Shown in pieces: positions 43,018 to 50,857 of a DNA stretch of 64,000 bases (the stretch's first letter is position 1; the number at the start of each line of letters is the position of its first letter). Location of the stretch: the NCBI GenBank assembly GCA_003045895.1, contig PZPC01000011.1, positions 1-64,000 on the forward strand, read 5' to 3'. Under the pieces are notes generated by a model. That model did not search any database, was not told the DNA's origin, and saw only the letters and a list, made by a program, of their open reading frames with translations. Position numbers and translations under genes: made by a program. Source of the stretch: Bacteroidota bacterium. GTDB lineage: Bacteria; Bacteroidota; Bacteroidia; Chitinophagales; Saprospiraceae.

Positions 43018-44466
43018 ATGAGTTTGCGCAGAGCAATAGTTTGGTTTAGACAAGATTTGCGGGTTCATGACAATGAAGCCCTTACCCAGGCGCTCAAAGT
43101 CGCGGATGAAATACTACCCGTTTTCATTTTTGATGAAAGGGTATACAAGGGGCGTACCCGGTGGTTTGATTTCCCCAAAGCAGGTAAATATCGAACCCAA
43201 TTTGTCATTGAAGCCGTGGAAGATTTACGCAGGAACCTGCGTAAATTAGGAAATGAGTTGGTCATTCGGGTGGGCAAACCAGAGGAAATAATTTTTGAGT
43301 TGGCCCGGGAAAACCGCACCAGTTGGGTCTTCTGCAACCGGGAACGCACCGAGGAAGAGTTGTTCGTTCAGGACGAACTGGAGAAGAAACTTTGGGAAGT
43401 TGGGCAGGAAATTCGCTACACCCGTGGTAAAATGCTCTATTACACCGCTGACCTGCCCTTCCCAATCAGCCATACCCCGGATGTATTCACCCAATACCGC
43501 AAAGAAGTAGAGCGCATTGTTCCCGTACGGGAACCGCTAGCGGTACCTGTCCATGTTCCGGCCTTCTCAACGGATATTATTCCCGGAATTCTTCCGGAGT
43601 TAACCGATTTTGGCCATGACCCGATAATCCCTGACTCCCGGCGCGTGTTGGCCTTCAAAGGTGGGGAGTCAGCCGCACTGGAACGCCTGCGCTACTATTT
43701 ATGGGACTCCGACTTAATCAGGGATTACAAGGAAACCAGGAACGGGATGATCGGGGGCGATTATTCTTCCAAATTTTCGCCCTGGTTAGCCTTGGGTTGT
43801 CTGTCACCGAAAATGGTCTATGCCGAGCTCACGCGTTACGAAGCGGAACGCGGCGCCAATAAAAGCACGTACTGGTTGTTTTTTGAATTGCTCTGGCGCG
43901 ACTTCTTTCGCATGATGGCCAAGAAGTACGAAAAGAAGATCTTTCTGAAAGGGGGTACCAAAGCCGAAGAACGCACGGACCTGCGCGACAATTGGGAGCT
44001 GTTCAGTCGCTGGTTGGAAGGTGAGACGGGCGTTCCCTTTATTGATGCCAATATGCGGGAATTGAATCTTACGGGATTCATGTCAAACCGGGGCCGACAG
44101 AATGTGGCCAGCTTTTTGGTCAACGACTTAAACGTGAACTGGCAAATGGGTGCGGAATATTTTGAATCCTTGCTCATTGATTACGATGTAACCAGCAACT
44201 GGGGCAACTGGAACTACGTGGCGGGTGTAGGTAGTGATCCCCGGGAAAACCGCTACTTCAATATTATCAAACAGGCCCGTAATTACGACCCCAAAGGAGA
44301 ATACGTCAAATTATGGCTGCCGGAATTGGCAGAATTGCCCGCCGAACTGGTACACATACCCGATCAGCTCAAATTTGCTGAACAGGAAGAACACCACGTG
44401 AAGATTGGTAGTCACTATCCGCAAGCCATTGTCGGTACCAAGAAGTGGGACCGGCGGAGTTGGTAG
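43018..44466 (+). CDS. Cryptochrome DASH / photolyase-family flavoprotein
   Basis: A 482-residue blue-light flavoprotein. The N-terminal photolyase domain has IVWFRQDLRVHDNEAL. The FAD-binding domain has GGDYSSKFSPWLALGCLSP, YWLFFELLWRDFFRMM, GFMSNRGRQNVASFLVNDL and SNWGNWNYVAGVGSDPRENRYFN, all characteristic of the CRY-DASH clade, with the Trp residues of the electron-transfer chain in place. DASH proteins repair single-stranded cyclobutane dimers or act as photoreceptors. It is monocistronic, ending at a strong terminator shared with the convergent E2 gene. Confidence 0.94.
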   Translation: MSLRRAIVWFRQDLRVHDNEALTQALKVADEILPVFIFDERVYKGRTRWFDFPKAGKYRTQFVIEAVEDLRRNLRKLGNELVIRVGKPEEIIFELARENRTSWVFCNRERTEEELFVQDELEKKLWEVGQEIRYTRGKMLYYTADLPFPISHTPDVFTQYRKEVERIVPVREPLAVPVHVPAFSTDIIPGILPELTDFGHDPIIPDSRRVLAFKGGESAALERLRYYLWDSDLIRDYKETRNGMIGGDYSSKFSPWLALGCLSPKMVYAELTRYEAERGANKSTYWLFFELLWRDFFRMMAKKYEKKIFLKGGTKAEERTDLRDNWELFSRWLEGETGVPFIDANMRELNLTGFMSNRGRQNVASFLVNDLNVNWQMGAEYFESLLIDYDVTSNWGNWNYVAGVGSDPRENRYFNIIKQARNYDPKGEYVKLWLPELAELPAELVHIPDQLKFAEQEEHHVKIGSHYPQAIVGTKKWDRRSW

Positions 44467-44525
44467 ACAGAGAAGTGATAAGCGGGTAAAGGAGGAAAAA
44501 GGGTAAAGTGGGATACCGTACACGC

Positions 44526-44565
44526 AAAAACGCCACACCATCCAGGCTGGAAGGTGTGGCGTTTT
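44526..44565. terminator. Bidirectional terminator between cryptochrome and E2 genes
   Basis: A 13-base inverted repeat AAAACGCCACACC / GGTGTGGCGTTTT with a 13-base loop. A-runs and T-runs on the two sides let it act in both directions for the convergent genes. Confidence 0.92.
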
Positions 44566-44583
44566 GTATTGCAATCAGTCTGT

Positions 44584-45897
44584 TTATACCATCAACCGAA
44601 TAGGATCTTCCATAATTTCTTTAAACGTCAGTAGAAACTGAGCAGCGGAAGCACCGTCCACCACGCGGTGGTCGGAGGAAAGGGTTACCTTCATCATGTT
44701 CCCTACTTCGATGGCACCATTCTTCACGATGGGCTTCTCAATGATTCCACCAACTGCCAGGATACAGGCATCAGGAGGATTGATGATCGCCGTGAACTCT
44801 TCAATACCAAACATGCCCAGGTTAGAGATCGTAAAGGTATTGCCCGTCATCTCGTCGGGCTGGAGCTTGCGCTCTTTGGCTTTTCCTGCCAGGGCTTTCA
44901 CCTCAGCATTGATCTGCGAGAGGGTCTTGATGTCGGCATAGCGTACCACCGGAACCAGGAGGCCTTCAGCTACTGCTACCGCTACCCCGATGTTGATGTC
45001 TTTATTGATCCGGATAAAGTCACCCATCCAGGAACTGTTAATGGCCGGATGTAAGCGCAACGCAGCAGCGGCGGCTTTAATCACCAGGTCATTAAAAGAA
45101 ATTTTTGTAGGAGCGATTTCATTGATCCGGGTCCGTAAGGCTATGGCCTTAGCCATGTTCATTTCAATCGTGAGATAGAAATGGGGGGCGCTAAATTTAC
45201 TTTCTCCCAGCCGTCGGGCGATTACTTTACGCATTTGCGAAAGCGGCACATCTTCAAAGTTGTCACCGCTGCCTCCGCCATAGGCGAATGGCATAACCAC
45301 CGGAGCTTCCTTTTTAGGTGCAGCCGGGGTGGCTGGTGAGGCGGTAGCCGGAGTTGGAGCCGGAGCCGCGCTGGGAGCCGGAGCAGTGCCTTGTTGGGCA
45401 ATTGCCGCTTCAATGTCTCTTTTTACAATGCGGCCACTATCGCCAGATCCTGCCAGTTTAGCCAGGTCAACGTTAGCTTCTTTGGCCATGTTCCGGGCTA
45501 GTGGAGAGGCTTTCATGCGGTTTTCATCCGCACTGGGAGCTACGGTTGCGGTTTCAGGTGACGCCATTGCCGGAGCTGGTTCGGCAGTTGGTTCGGCGGG
45601 GGTACTGTCATTGCTGGCAGCACCGCCATCAGCTGCCTTCACAGCAGCTTGCCAATCTTCACCGGCTTTGCCAATGACGGCAATAATACCATCGATGGGA
45701 ACAGGACCTTCCTTTACGGCAATGTGCAACAAAACGCCATCGAAGTAGCTGTCCAACTCCATGGTCGCCTTGTCGGTTTCTACTTCGGCCAAAGTCTCAC
45801 CGGCTTCCACCGTTTCTCCTTCGGCTTTCAGCCAACCGATAATATTTCCCTCTTCCATGGTGTCACTCATGCGAGGCATGCGAATGACTTCGGCCAT
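44584..45897 (-). CDS. pdhC: Dihydrolipoamide acyltransferase (E2), pyruvate dehydrogenase type
   Basis: A 437-residue E2 core of a 2-oxoacid dehydrogenase complex. One lipoyl domain (residues 1-80) has lipoyl Lys43 in ETDKATME. An Ala/Pro-rich linker precedes the E3-binding domain (about 128-165, SPLARNMAKEANVDL, GRIVKRDI). A second Pro/Ala linker leads to the catalytic domain (about 210-437), with the active-site His in SSDHRVVDGA. The first residues EVIRMPRMSDTMEEG are typical of PdhC; a branched-chain or 2-oxoglutarate E2 is less likely. E1 and E3 genes are not in this window. Confidence 0.92.
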   Translation of the reverse strand: MAEVIRMPRMSDTMEEGNIIGWLKAEGETVEAGETLAEVETDKATMELDSYFDGVLLHIAVKEGPVPIDGIIAVIGKAGEDWQAAVKAADGGAASNDSTPAEPTAEPAPAMASPETATVAPSADENRMKASPLARNMAKEANVDLAKLAGSGDSGRIVKRDIEAAIAQQGTAPAPSAAPAPTPATASPATPAAPKKEAPVVMPFAYGGGSGDNFEDVPLSQMRKVIARRLGESKFSAPHFYLTIEMNMAKAIALRTRINEIAPTKISFNDLVIKAAAAALRLHPAINSSWMGDFIRINKDINIGVAVAVAEGLLVPVVRYADIKTLSQINAEVKALAGKAKERKLQPDEMTGNTFTISNLGMFGIEEFTAIINPPDACILAVGGIIEKPIVKNGAIEVGNMMKVTLSSDHRVVDGASAAQFLLTFKEIMEDPIRLMV

Positions 45898-46064
45898 AAT
45901 CTTTACTGTTTTCTTGGTTCAAGTGCACTTTTAGACAGTGCTGCGCGCAAAAATGCAATATTTTACTGAAATATCCTTGCGAAAACACAACAGGTTGAGG
46001 CGAGTTTGGTTTAACCGGCCACGCAATTGTTGTTGCAAACTAAAAATGCTAAGCGGGGCTTACT

Positions 46065-46072
46065 TATCTTTG
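46065..46072 (+). promoter_or_regulatory. Predicted -7 element of recR
   Basis: TATCTTTG, a full match to TAnnTTTG, 21 bases before the recR ATG. No TTG is at the usual distance. Confidence 0.5.
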
Positions 46073-46093
46073 CCCGGCACGAATTAAAGAAAT

Positions 46094-46702
46094 ATGCAAT
46101 TTTCTTCCAAATTAATTGAAACGGCAGTTGCTGCTTTTTCCAGTTTACCGGGCATCGGGCGTAAAACGGCCCTGCGGTTGGTTTTGCACCTGGTACAACA
46201 ACCCGGAGCCGTAACTACCGAATTTGTCCAGGCCCTGGACAAAATGAGAGCAGGAATTCGGGAATGTGAAATTTGCCACAACCTCAGCGATGAAGTACGC
46301 TGCATGGTCTGCCGGGATGAACGCCGAAATAAACAGTTGATTTGCGTGGTAGAAAGTATCCGTGACGTCATGGCCATTGAAGAAACGGGCCAGTACCAGG
46401 GGCAGTACCACGTACTGGGTGGGGTAATTTCACCCATCGAAGGGATCGGGCCACAAGAACTGAATATAGAATCGCTCATTGCCCGGGCCAGCCAGGAGGA
46501 GGTCCAGGAAATTATTATGGCCATTAGCCCGACCATTGAAGGCGAAACAACCATCTACTACCTGACCCGGCAAATCCAGGATAGTGGCGTGAGGATCAGT
46601 ACCATTGCCCGAGGCGTTTCTTTTGGCGGGGAGTTGGAATATGCGGATGGCGTGACTCTTGGCCGCAGTATTGTGGCCCGGACGCCCTACAAGTTAGACT
46701 AG
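46094..46702 (+). CDS. recR: Recombination protein RecR
   Basis: A 202-residue DNA repair protein of the RecFOR pathway. The N-terminal helix-hairpin-helix has FSSLPGIGRKTALRLVLHL. The zinc finger is CEICHNLSDEVRCMVC. The Toprim domain has ICVVESIRDVMAIEETG and YHVLGGVISPIEGIGP. The C-terminal GGELEYADGVTLGRSI is the Walker-like family motif. The length is normal. It is 3 bases upstream of the glycosyltransferase fusion gene, likely co-transcribed. Confidence 0.97.
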   Translation: MQFSSKLIETAVAAFSSLPGIGRKTALRLVLHLVQQPGAVTTEFVQALDKMRAGIRECEICHNLSDEVRCMVCRDERRNKQLICVVESIRDVMAIEETGQYQGQYHVLGGVISPIEGIGPQELNIESLIARASQEEVQEIIMAISPTIEGETTIYYLTRQIQDSGVRISTIARGVSFGGELEYADGVTLGRSIVARTPYKLD

Positions 46703-46705
46703 GGC

Positions 46706-48661
46706 ATGAAGTTAACCGTCGTTATCGTCAACTACAACGTTCGTCACTTTCTGGAACAGGCTTTACTTGCCGTCCGGCAGGCGGCACGCCGATTGACGAC
46801 AGAAGTTTTTGTGGTCGATAACAACTCGGTGGACGATTCCGTCGCCATGGTGCGCGAAAAATTCCCGGAAGTTATTCTCCTGGCGAATCGCGATAATCCC
46901 GGGTTCTCCATTGCCAACAACCAGGCGATCCGTCAATCATCAGGCGAGTATGTCCTGCTGCTCAATCCCGATACCGTCGTTGAAGAAGATACTTTCGAGA
47001 AGTGTGTCACTTTTATGGATGCCCATCCGCAGGCAGGTGGCCTGGGCGTGCGCATGATTGATGGCGCCGGCAATTTTTTGCCGGAGTCCAAGCGTGGCTT
47101 TCCGTCGCCGTGGGTGGCGTTCGCCAAGACATTCGGACTGGCTCGTCTTTTTCCCCATTCCCGCTTGTTCAACCATTACCACCTGGGGTACCTACCCGAA
47201 ATGGAGACCCACCAGGTAGAAGTACTGGCCGGGGCATTTATGCTGCTCCGCCGCTCGGTACTCGACGAGGTGGGCCTGCTCGATGAGGCCTTTTTTATGT
47301 ACGGCGAAGATATTGACCTTTCTTACCGGATCGTGCAGGCCGGCTACGTCAATTATTACCTGCCTACCGCCACGATCATCCACTACAAAGGCGAAAGTAC
47401 CAAGAAAGGGAGCCTGAATTACGTAAAGGCCTTCTACCAGGCGATGATCATCTTTGCCCGCAAGCATTTCCAGGGGCACCAGGCTGATCTGTTCGTGGGC
47501 ATGTTGCAGGGCGCCATATACCTGCGGGCGGGAATGACTTTGGTAAGTAATCTTTTTCGACGTATCTACCTGCCTTTGCTCGAAGGGATATTGATTTTCT
47601 TTGGCTTGGTTTTCCTCCAGCATTTTTGGGCCAACTACCATTTTCACGACCCCGATTACTACGATCCTTCGGTGCGCAACCTCAATTTCCCCCTCTACGT
47701 CTTCATCTGGTTGGGCAGCATCTTTTTTACGGGCGGCTACGACGAACCTTTTCGCCTGCGCCGCTTATTGCGGGGGTTGGTAATCGGTACGCTCTTGTTA
47801 GCCGCTATCTACGGCTTTCTGGAACCGGAATACCGCAGCAGTCGGGCCCTGATCTTACTGGGGGCCGCCTGGGCCTTCTTTGCTACGGTTGTGACCCGTT
47901 GGATCTTGTATTTTACCCGCTACCGGTCATTGGCCATTGGCCAGGAGCAGCAACGTCGGCTGGTGGTCATCGGCAGTGAAAGTGAGGCCAACCGGGCGTT
48001 GCAATTGTTGCAAAAGGCAGGCGTACGCACCAATATGGTAGGACGGGTAAGCCCTTCGGACCAGGCGGTTGGGCAAGATGTCCTGGGAAACTTTGATCAA
48101 CTGCAGGAAATTGTCCGCATTTATAAGATCGAAGAACTCATTTTTTGTTCTAAAGACCTCCGCACCCAGGCCATCATGAAGTGGATGAGCCAGCTGGGCC
48201 CCCATTTGTTGTACAAAATTCTACCCGAAGACAGCCTCAGTATTATTGGTAGCCATTCCAAAAACACCAGTGGCGAACTGTACACCATCGATATACAATT
48301 CCGCATCGCCCAGCCCCTGCAAAGGCGCAATAAGCGCTTACTCGACGTGGGCATTTCCGTGCTGTTGCTGCTTACTTTTCCCTTGCAACTCTTGCTGGTA
48401 CGGACCCCGGGTGGATTGTTGCGAAATTGCTTGCGCACCCTTGGCGGGCAGTGCTCGTGGGTCGGCTATGATCCTGCTGATGGCAGCCTGGACGTGTTGC
48501 CCCGGCTCAAACCTGGCGTTTTACCGCCGCTCCACCTGATCGATGCCAACCAGCTCGACGAAGCCACCATTCACCGCCTCAATTTGCTTTACGCCAAAGA
48601 CTACCAGACGGCCACCGACGTGGAGATCATCTGGAAAGGGTGGCGGGAGTTGGGGCGGTGA
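46706..48661 (+). CDS. Glycosyltransferase family 2 fused to a degenerate polyprenyl glycosylphosphotransferase-like region
   Basis: A 651-residue membrane protein. Residues 1-250 are GT-A family 2: VVIVNYNVRHFLEQAL, VFVVDNNSVDDSV, the DXD-like LLNPDTVVEED, and FFMYGEDIDLSYRI, like rhamnosyltransferases. Transmembrane helices follow (about 290-310, 330-345, 355-372, 380-402). Then comes a Rossmann-like CoA_binding_3-type domain (RRLVVIGSESEANRALQLL ... IEELIFCSKDLRT), as in the N-terminal half of WbaP/ExoY-type enzymes. After a helix (RLLDVGISVLLLLTFPLQLLL) the C-terminus only faintly recalls the sugar transferase (SWVGYDP for LVGPRP, LKPGVLPP for RPGITG). The catalytic Asp-Glu-Leu-Pro part is missing. 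It lies 3 bases after recR and is likely part of a surface polysaccharide pathway. Confidence 0.88.
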   Translation: MKLTVVIVNYNVRHFLEQALLAVRQAARRLTTEVFVVDNNSVDDSVAMVREKFPEVILLANRDNPGFSIANNQAIRQSSGEYVLLLNPDTVVEEDTFEKCVTFMDAHPQAGGLGVRMIDGAGNFLPESKRGFPSPWVAFAKTFGLARLFPHSRLFNHYHLGYLPEMETHQVEVLAGAFMLLRRSVLDEVGLLDEAFFMYGEDIDLSYRIVQAGYVNYYLPTATIIHYKGESTKKGSLNYVKAFYQAMIIFARKHFQGHQADLFVGMLQGAIYLRAGMTLVSNLFRRIYLPLLEGILIFFGLVFLQHFWANYHFHDPDYYDPSVRNLNFPLYVFIWLGSIFFTGGYDEPFRLRRLLRGLVIGTLLLAAIYGFLEPEYRSSRALILLGAAWAFFATVVTRWILYFTRYRSLAIGQEQQRRLVVIGSESEANRALQLLQKAGVRTNMVGRVSPSDQAVGQDVLGNFDQLQEIVRIYKIEELIFCSKDLRTQAIMKWMSQLGPHLLYKILPEDSLSIIGSHSKNTSGELYTIDIQFRIAQPLQRRNKRLLDVGISVLLLLTFPLQLLLVRTPGGLLRNCLRTLGGQCSWVGYDPADGSLDVLPRLKPGVLPPLHLIDANQLDEATIHRLNLLYAKDYQTATDVEIIWKGWRELGR

Positions 48662-48669
48662 ATGAGCTG

Positions 48670-50640
48670 TTATTCCACAATTTTAAACGTCGTCCGCCGG
48701 TTCTGCTGGTGTTCCTCCTCGGTACAACGGGTACACAAACAAGTAGCTTCGGGCTGGCTCTCGCCGTAGCCGATGGCCGCCAGGCGACTCGCGTTAATAC
48801 CTTCCTGGATCAGGAAGTCTACGGCCGCCTGGGCGCGTTTCTGGCTCAATTCCTGGTTGTAGGTGTCACCGCCGCGGCAGTCGGTGTGGCTACCCATCTG
48901 GATATTGATCGTGGGGTTCTTTTTCAGGATATTCGCCAGGGCGGTGAGGGTGGGTTTGGCATCATCCCGGATGAAGAATTTATCAAAATCGTAGTAAATA
49001 TTTTCCAGTACAATCTCCTGGTTGAGGAAAACTTTATCCAAGACAATTTCCAGTTCGTACAACTGCTCCGGGCGATTAGGGTCTTTGCCCAGGCCAAAGC
49101 TACTGAATACGGCATCATTGTTCAGATAGCCGGTCTGGCTGGCGAAAAATTCGTAGCGCGTATTGTCCTGAAGGGTTAGGCTTACTTTGCCTTCCTCATC
49201 CACGGCAACCGTTCGTTCTTCTTTGCCAACCTGGATGGTCAGACTGGCCCCCGGCAGCGGTCGCCGGCCCAGTACCTTGCTATTGGGGTTGCCGGGTTCC
49301 TGGAATATTTTCTCTACCACGTACACATCCAGGAGGTTCCGGTATTCCGGCGCAACGTCAGGGATGGGCTCTGGCGGTAAGACCACCTGGTAGAAGCGAT
49401 AGATATCATCGCCTCCTACCTCGCCCCGGCGGGTAGTAAAGAAGCCCGTCGCCAGGGTGCTGTTGCGGGTGACGGGGGTTCGCCGGTCAATGACGAAGCC
49501 AAAATCATCGCTGCCGGAATTAATGGGTGTTTTCAGGTTTACCGGCGGTGCCCAGTTTCCGGAGGGGAGCTTGTTCGAGCGAAAAACATCTAACCCCCCC
49601 ATGCCCGTATGACCAGCAGAGGCAAAATAGAGGGTATCGTTATCCAGAAAAGGAAACTGTTCATCATTAGGGGTATTGATGGCCCGGCTCAAGAGGCTGG
49701 GCTCCTGCCAGTTGCCGTTGTTGTAGGTACTGGCGTAGAGGTCAAACCCACCCCATCCTTCGGGGTCATCCGCACTGAAGTAAAGCGTCTGACCATCAGC
49801 CGACATAGCGGGATGCATGTAATTGATGCCCGCCTTTTGAAAGGGTAGGGGCGCTACCGGCCCCCAGGTCCCGTCGGTGATTTTTGTGCTGAGCATGATT
49901 TTACAGTAGGCATCTTCTCCCTTGGGGGCGGTACAACGGGTAAAGAGTAGCCGCTTGCCATCAGGGCTAAACGCTGCGCTTCCCTCGTTGTCATCCGAAT
50001 TGATGCCAGCCGGAAACGGGGTAACCGTACTGGATTCGAGGTTGACCACGAACAAATCACTGAAACTTTGACCAGTCCAGTTGTAGGTTTTGTCGCCCGT
50101 GGCTGCCGACCGGTCGGAGGTAATCACAAGCTCATTCTCCCCGTACAAGGTCGGCGCATAATCAGCGGCGGCGGCATTGAAGGGCAGTACTTCTACTTCG
50201 TAAGCCCGGCGTTTTTCCTGGGCCCATTCGGCAGCCACTTCGCAGGCGCGAATTTCTTTGCGGTATTCGTAAGGGCTACCGATTTCCAGCCCCAATTCCT
50301 TGAAGACCCGGGCGGCTTCGGTGTATTGTTCCGCTTGTTTTAAGGCAAAGGCGTAATCGCGCAGCGCGTCTACGCCGTACTGGTTGTCGTAAGCGATTTT
50401 GTACCAGCTAATGGCGTCGGGCCCCTGGTGGAGGGCGTCGTAAGACTGGCCCATCAAATAGGCGAGTTTGCCTTTTTCGATACGCGTATCCGCCTTGCTG
50501 TATTCCTTCTTGAGCAGCTTAATGGCCACGGCGTACTGCTTGCGATCGACGGCCATAGCGCCGTCCTGGATTTTCATGGTGTAGGTACAGGCGCCCAGAG
50601 AAAACAGGAGCAGGCCCAGGATGGAAAGGTGTTTGATCAT
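48670..50640 (-). CDS. OmpA-family lipoprotein with TPR and beta-propeller, PorE-like
   Basis: A 656-residue lipoprotein (signal LSILGLLLFSLGAC, Cys18). Residues about 25-130 are TPR repeats (AYLMGQSYDALHQGPDAISWYKIAY). Residues 150-410 are PD40/WD40-like propeller blades (SAAFSPDGKRLLFTRC, PAMSADGQTLYFSAD). A carboxypeptidase regulatory-like domain follows (about 440-510). The C-terminal OmpA domain (about 540-656) has IYYDFDKFFIRDDAKPTL and NIQMGSHTDCRG, with a Cys-rich insertion CLCTRC. The order lipobox-TPR-propeller-CRD-OmpA is that of PorE, the peptidoglycan-binding T9SS component, but many Bacteroidota paralogues share it. It is convergent with the glycosyltransferase gene. Confidence 0.9.
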   Translation of the reverse strand: MIKHLSILGLLLFSLGACTYTMKIQDGAMAVDRKQYAVAIKLLKKEYSKADTRIEKGKLAYLMGQSYDALHQGPDAISWYKIAYDNQYGVDALRDYAFALKQAEQYTEAARVFKELGLEIGSPYEYRKEIRACEVAAEWAQEKRRAYEVEVLPFNAAAADYAPTLYGENELVITSDRSAATGDKTYNWTGQSFSDLFVVNLESSTVTPFPAGINSDDNEGSAAFSPDGKRLLFTRCTAPKGEDAYCKIMLSTKITDGTWGPVAPLPFQKAGINYMHPAMSADGQTLYFSADDPEGWGGFDLYASTYNNGNWQEPSLLSRAINTPNDEQFPFLDNDTLYFASAGHTGMGGLDVFRSNKLPSGNWAPPVNLKTPINSGSDDFGFVIDRRTPVTRNSTLATGFFTTRRGEVGGDDIYRFYQVVLPPEPIPDVAPEYRNLLDVYVVEKIFQEPGNPNSKVLGRRPLPGASLTIQVGKEERTVAVDEEGKVSLTLQDNTRYEFFASQTGYLNNDAVFSSFGLGKDPNRPEQLYELEIVLDKVFLNQEIVLENIYYDFDKFFIRDDAKPTLTALANILKKNPTINIQMGSHTDCRGGDTYNQELSQKRAQAAVDFLIQEGINASRLAAIGYGESQPEATCLCTRCTEEEHQQNRRTTFKIVE

Positions 50641-50784
50641 CAGGTGAACTTTTTGCTGAACTTATATGCTTAAAGAAAACGATTTTCGCCAAATTATTGT
50701 TGCTTAATTGCTTCGACTAACCGCTTGGTTGGTCGGCGGTTAGTCTTTAGCAAGAAAAACAACCTGGAATGCGTGCCTAAACGA

Positions 50785-50818
50785 CCAGCGCCGTTCCGGA
50801 ATTCCGGAACGGCGCTGG
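50785..50818. terminator. Perfect 34-base palindrome downstream of secDF
   Basis: CCAGCGCCGTTCCGGAA and its exact reverse complement with no loop, centred on GAATTC, 40 bases after the secDF stop. It lies in the 217-base gap between secDF and the PorE-like gene. No clear T tract follows on the minus strand, so termination is likely but not certain. Confidence 0.65.
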
Positions 50819-50857
50819 TGCTAAAACTTGTCGATACTGGTCGCTGTAGAAAGGCGA

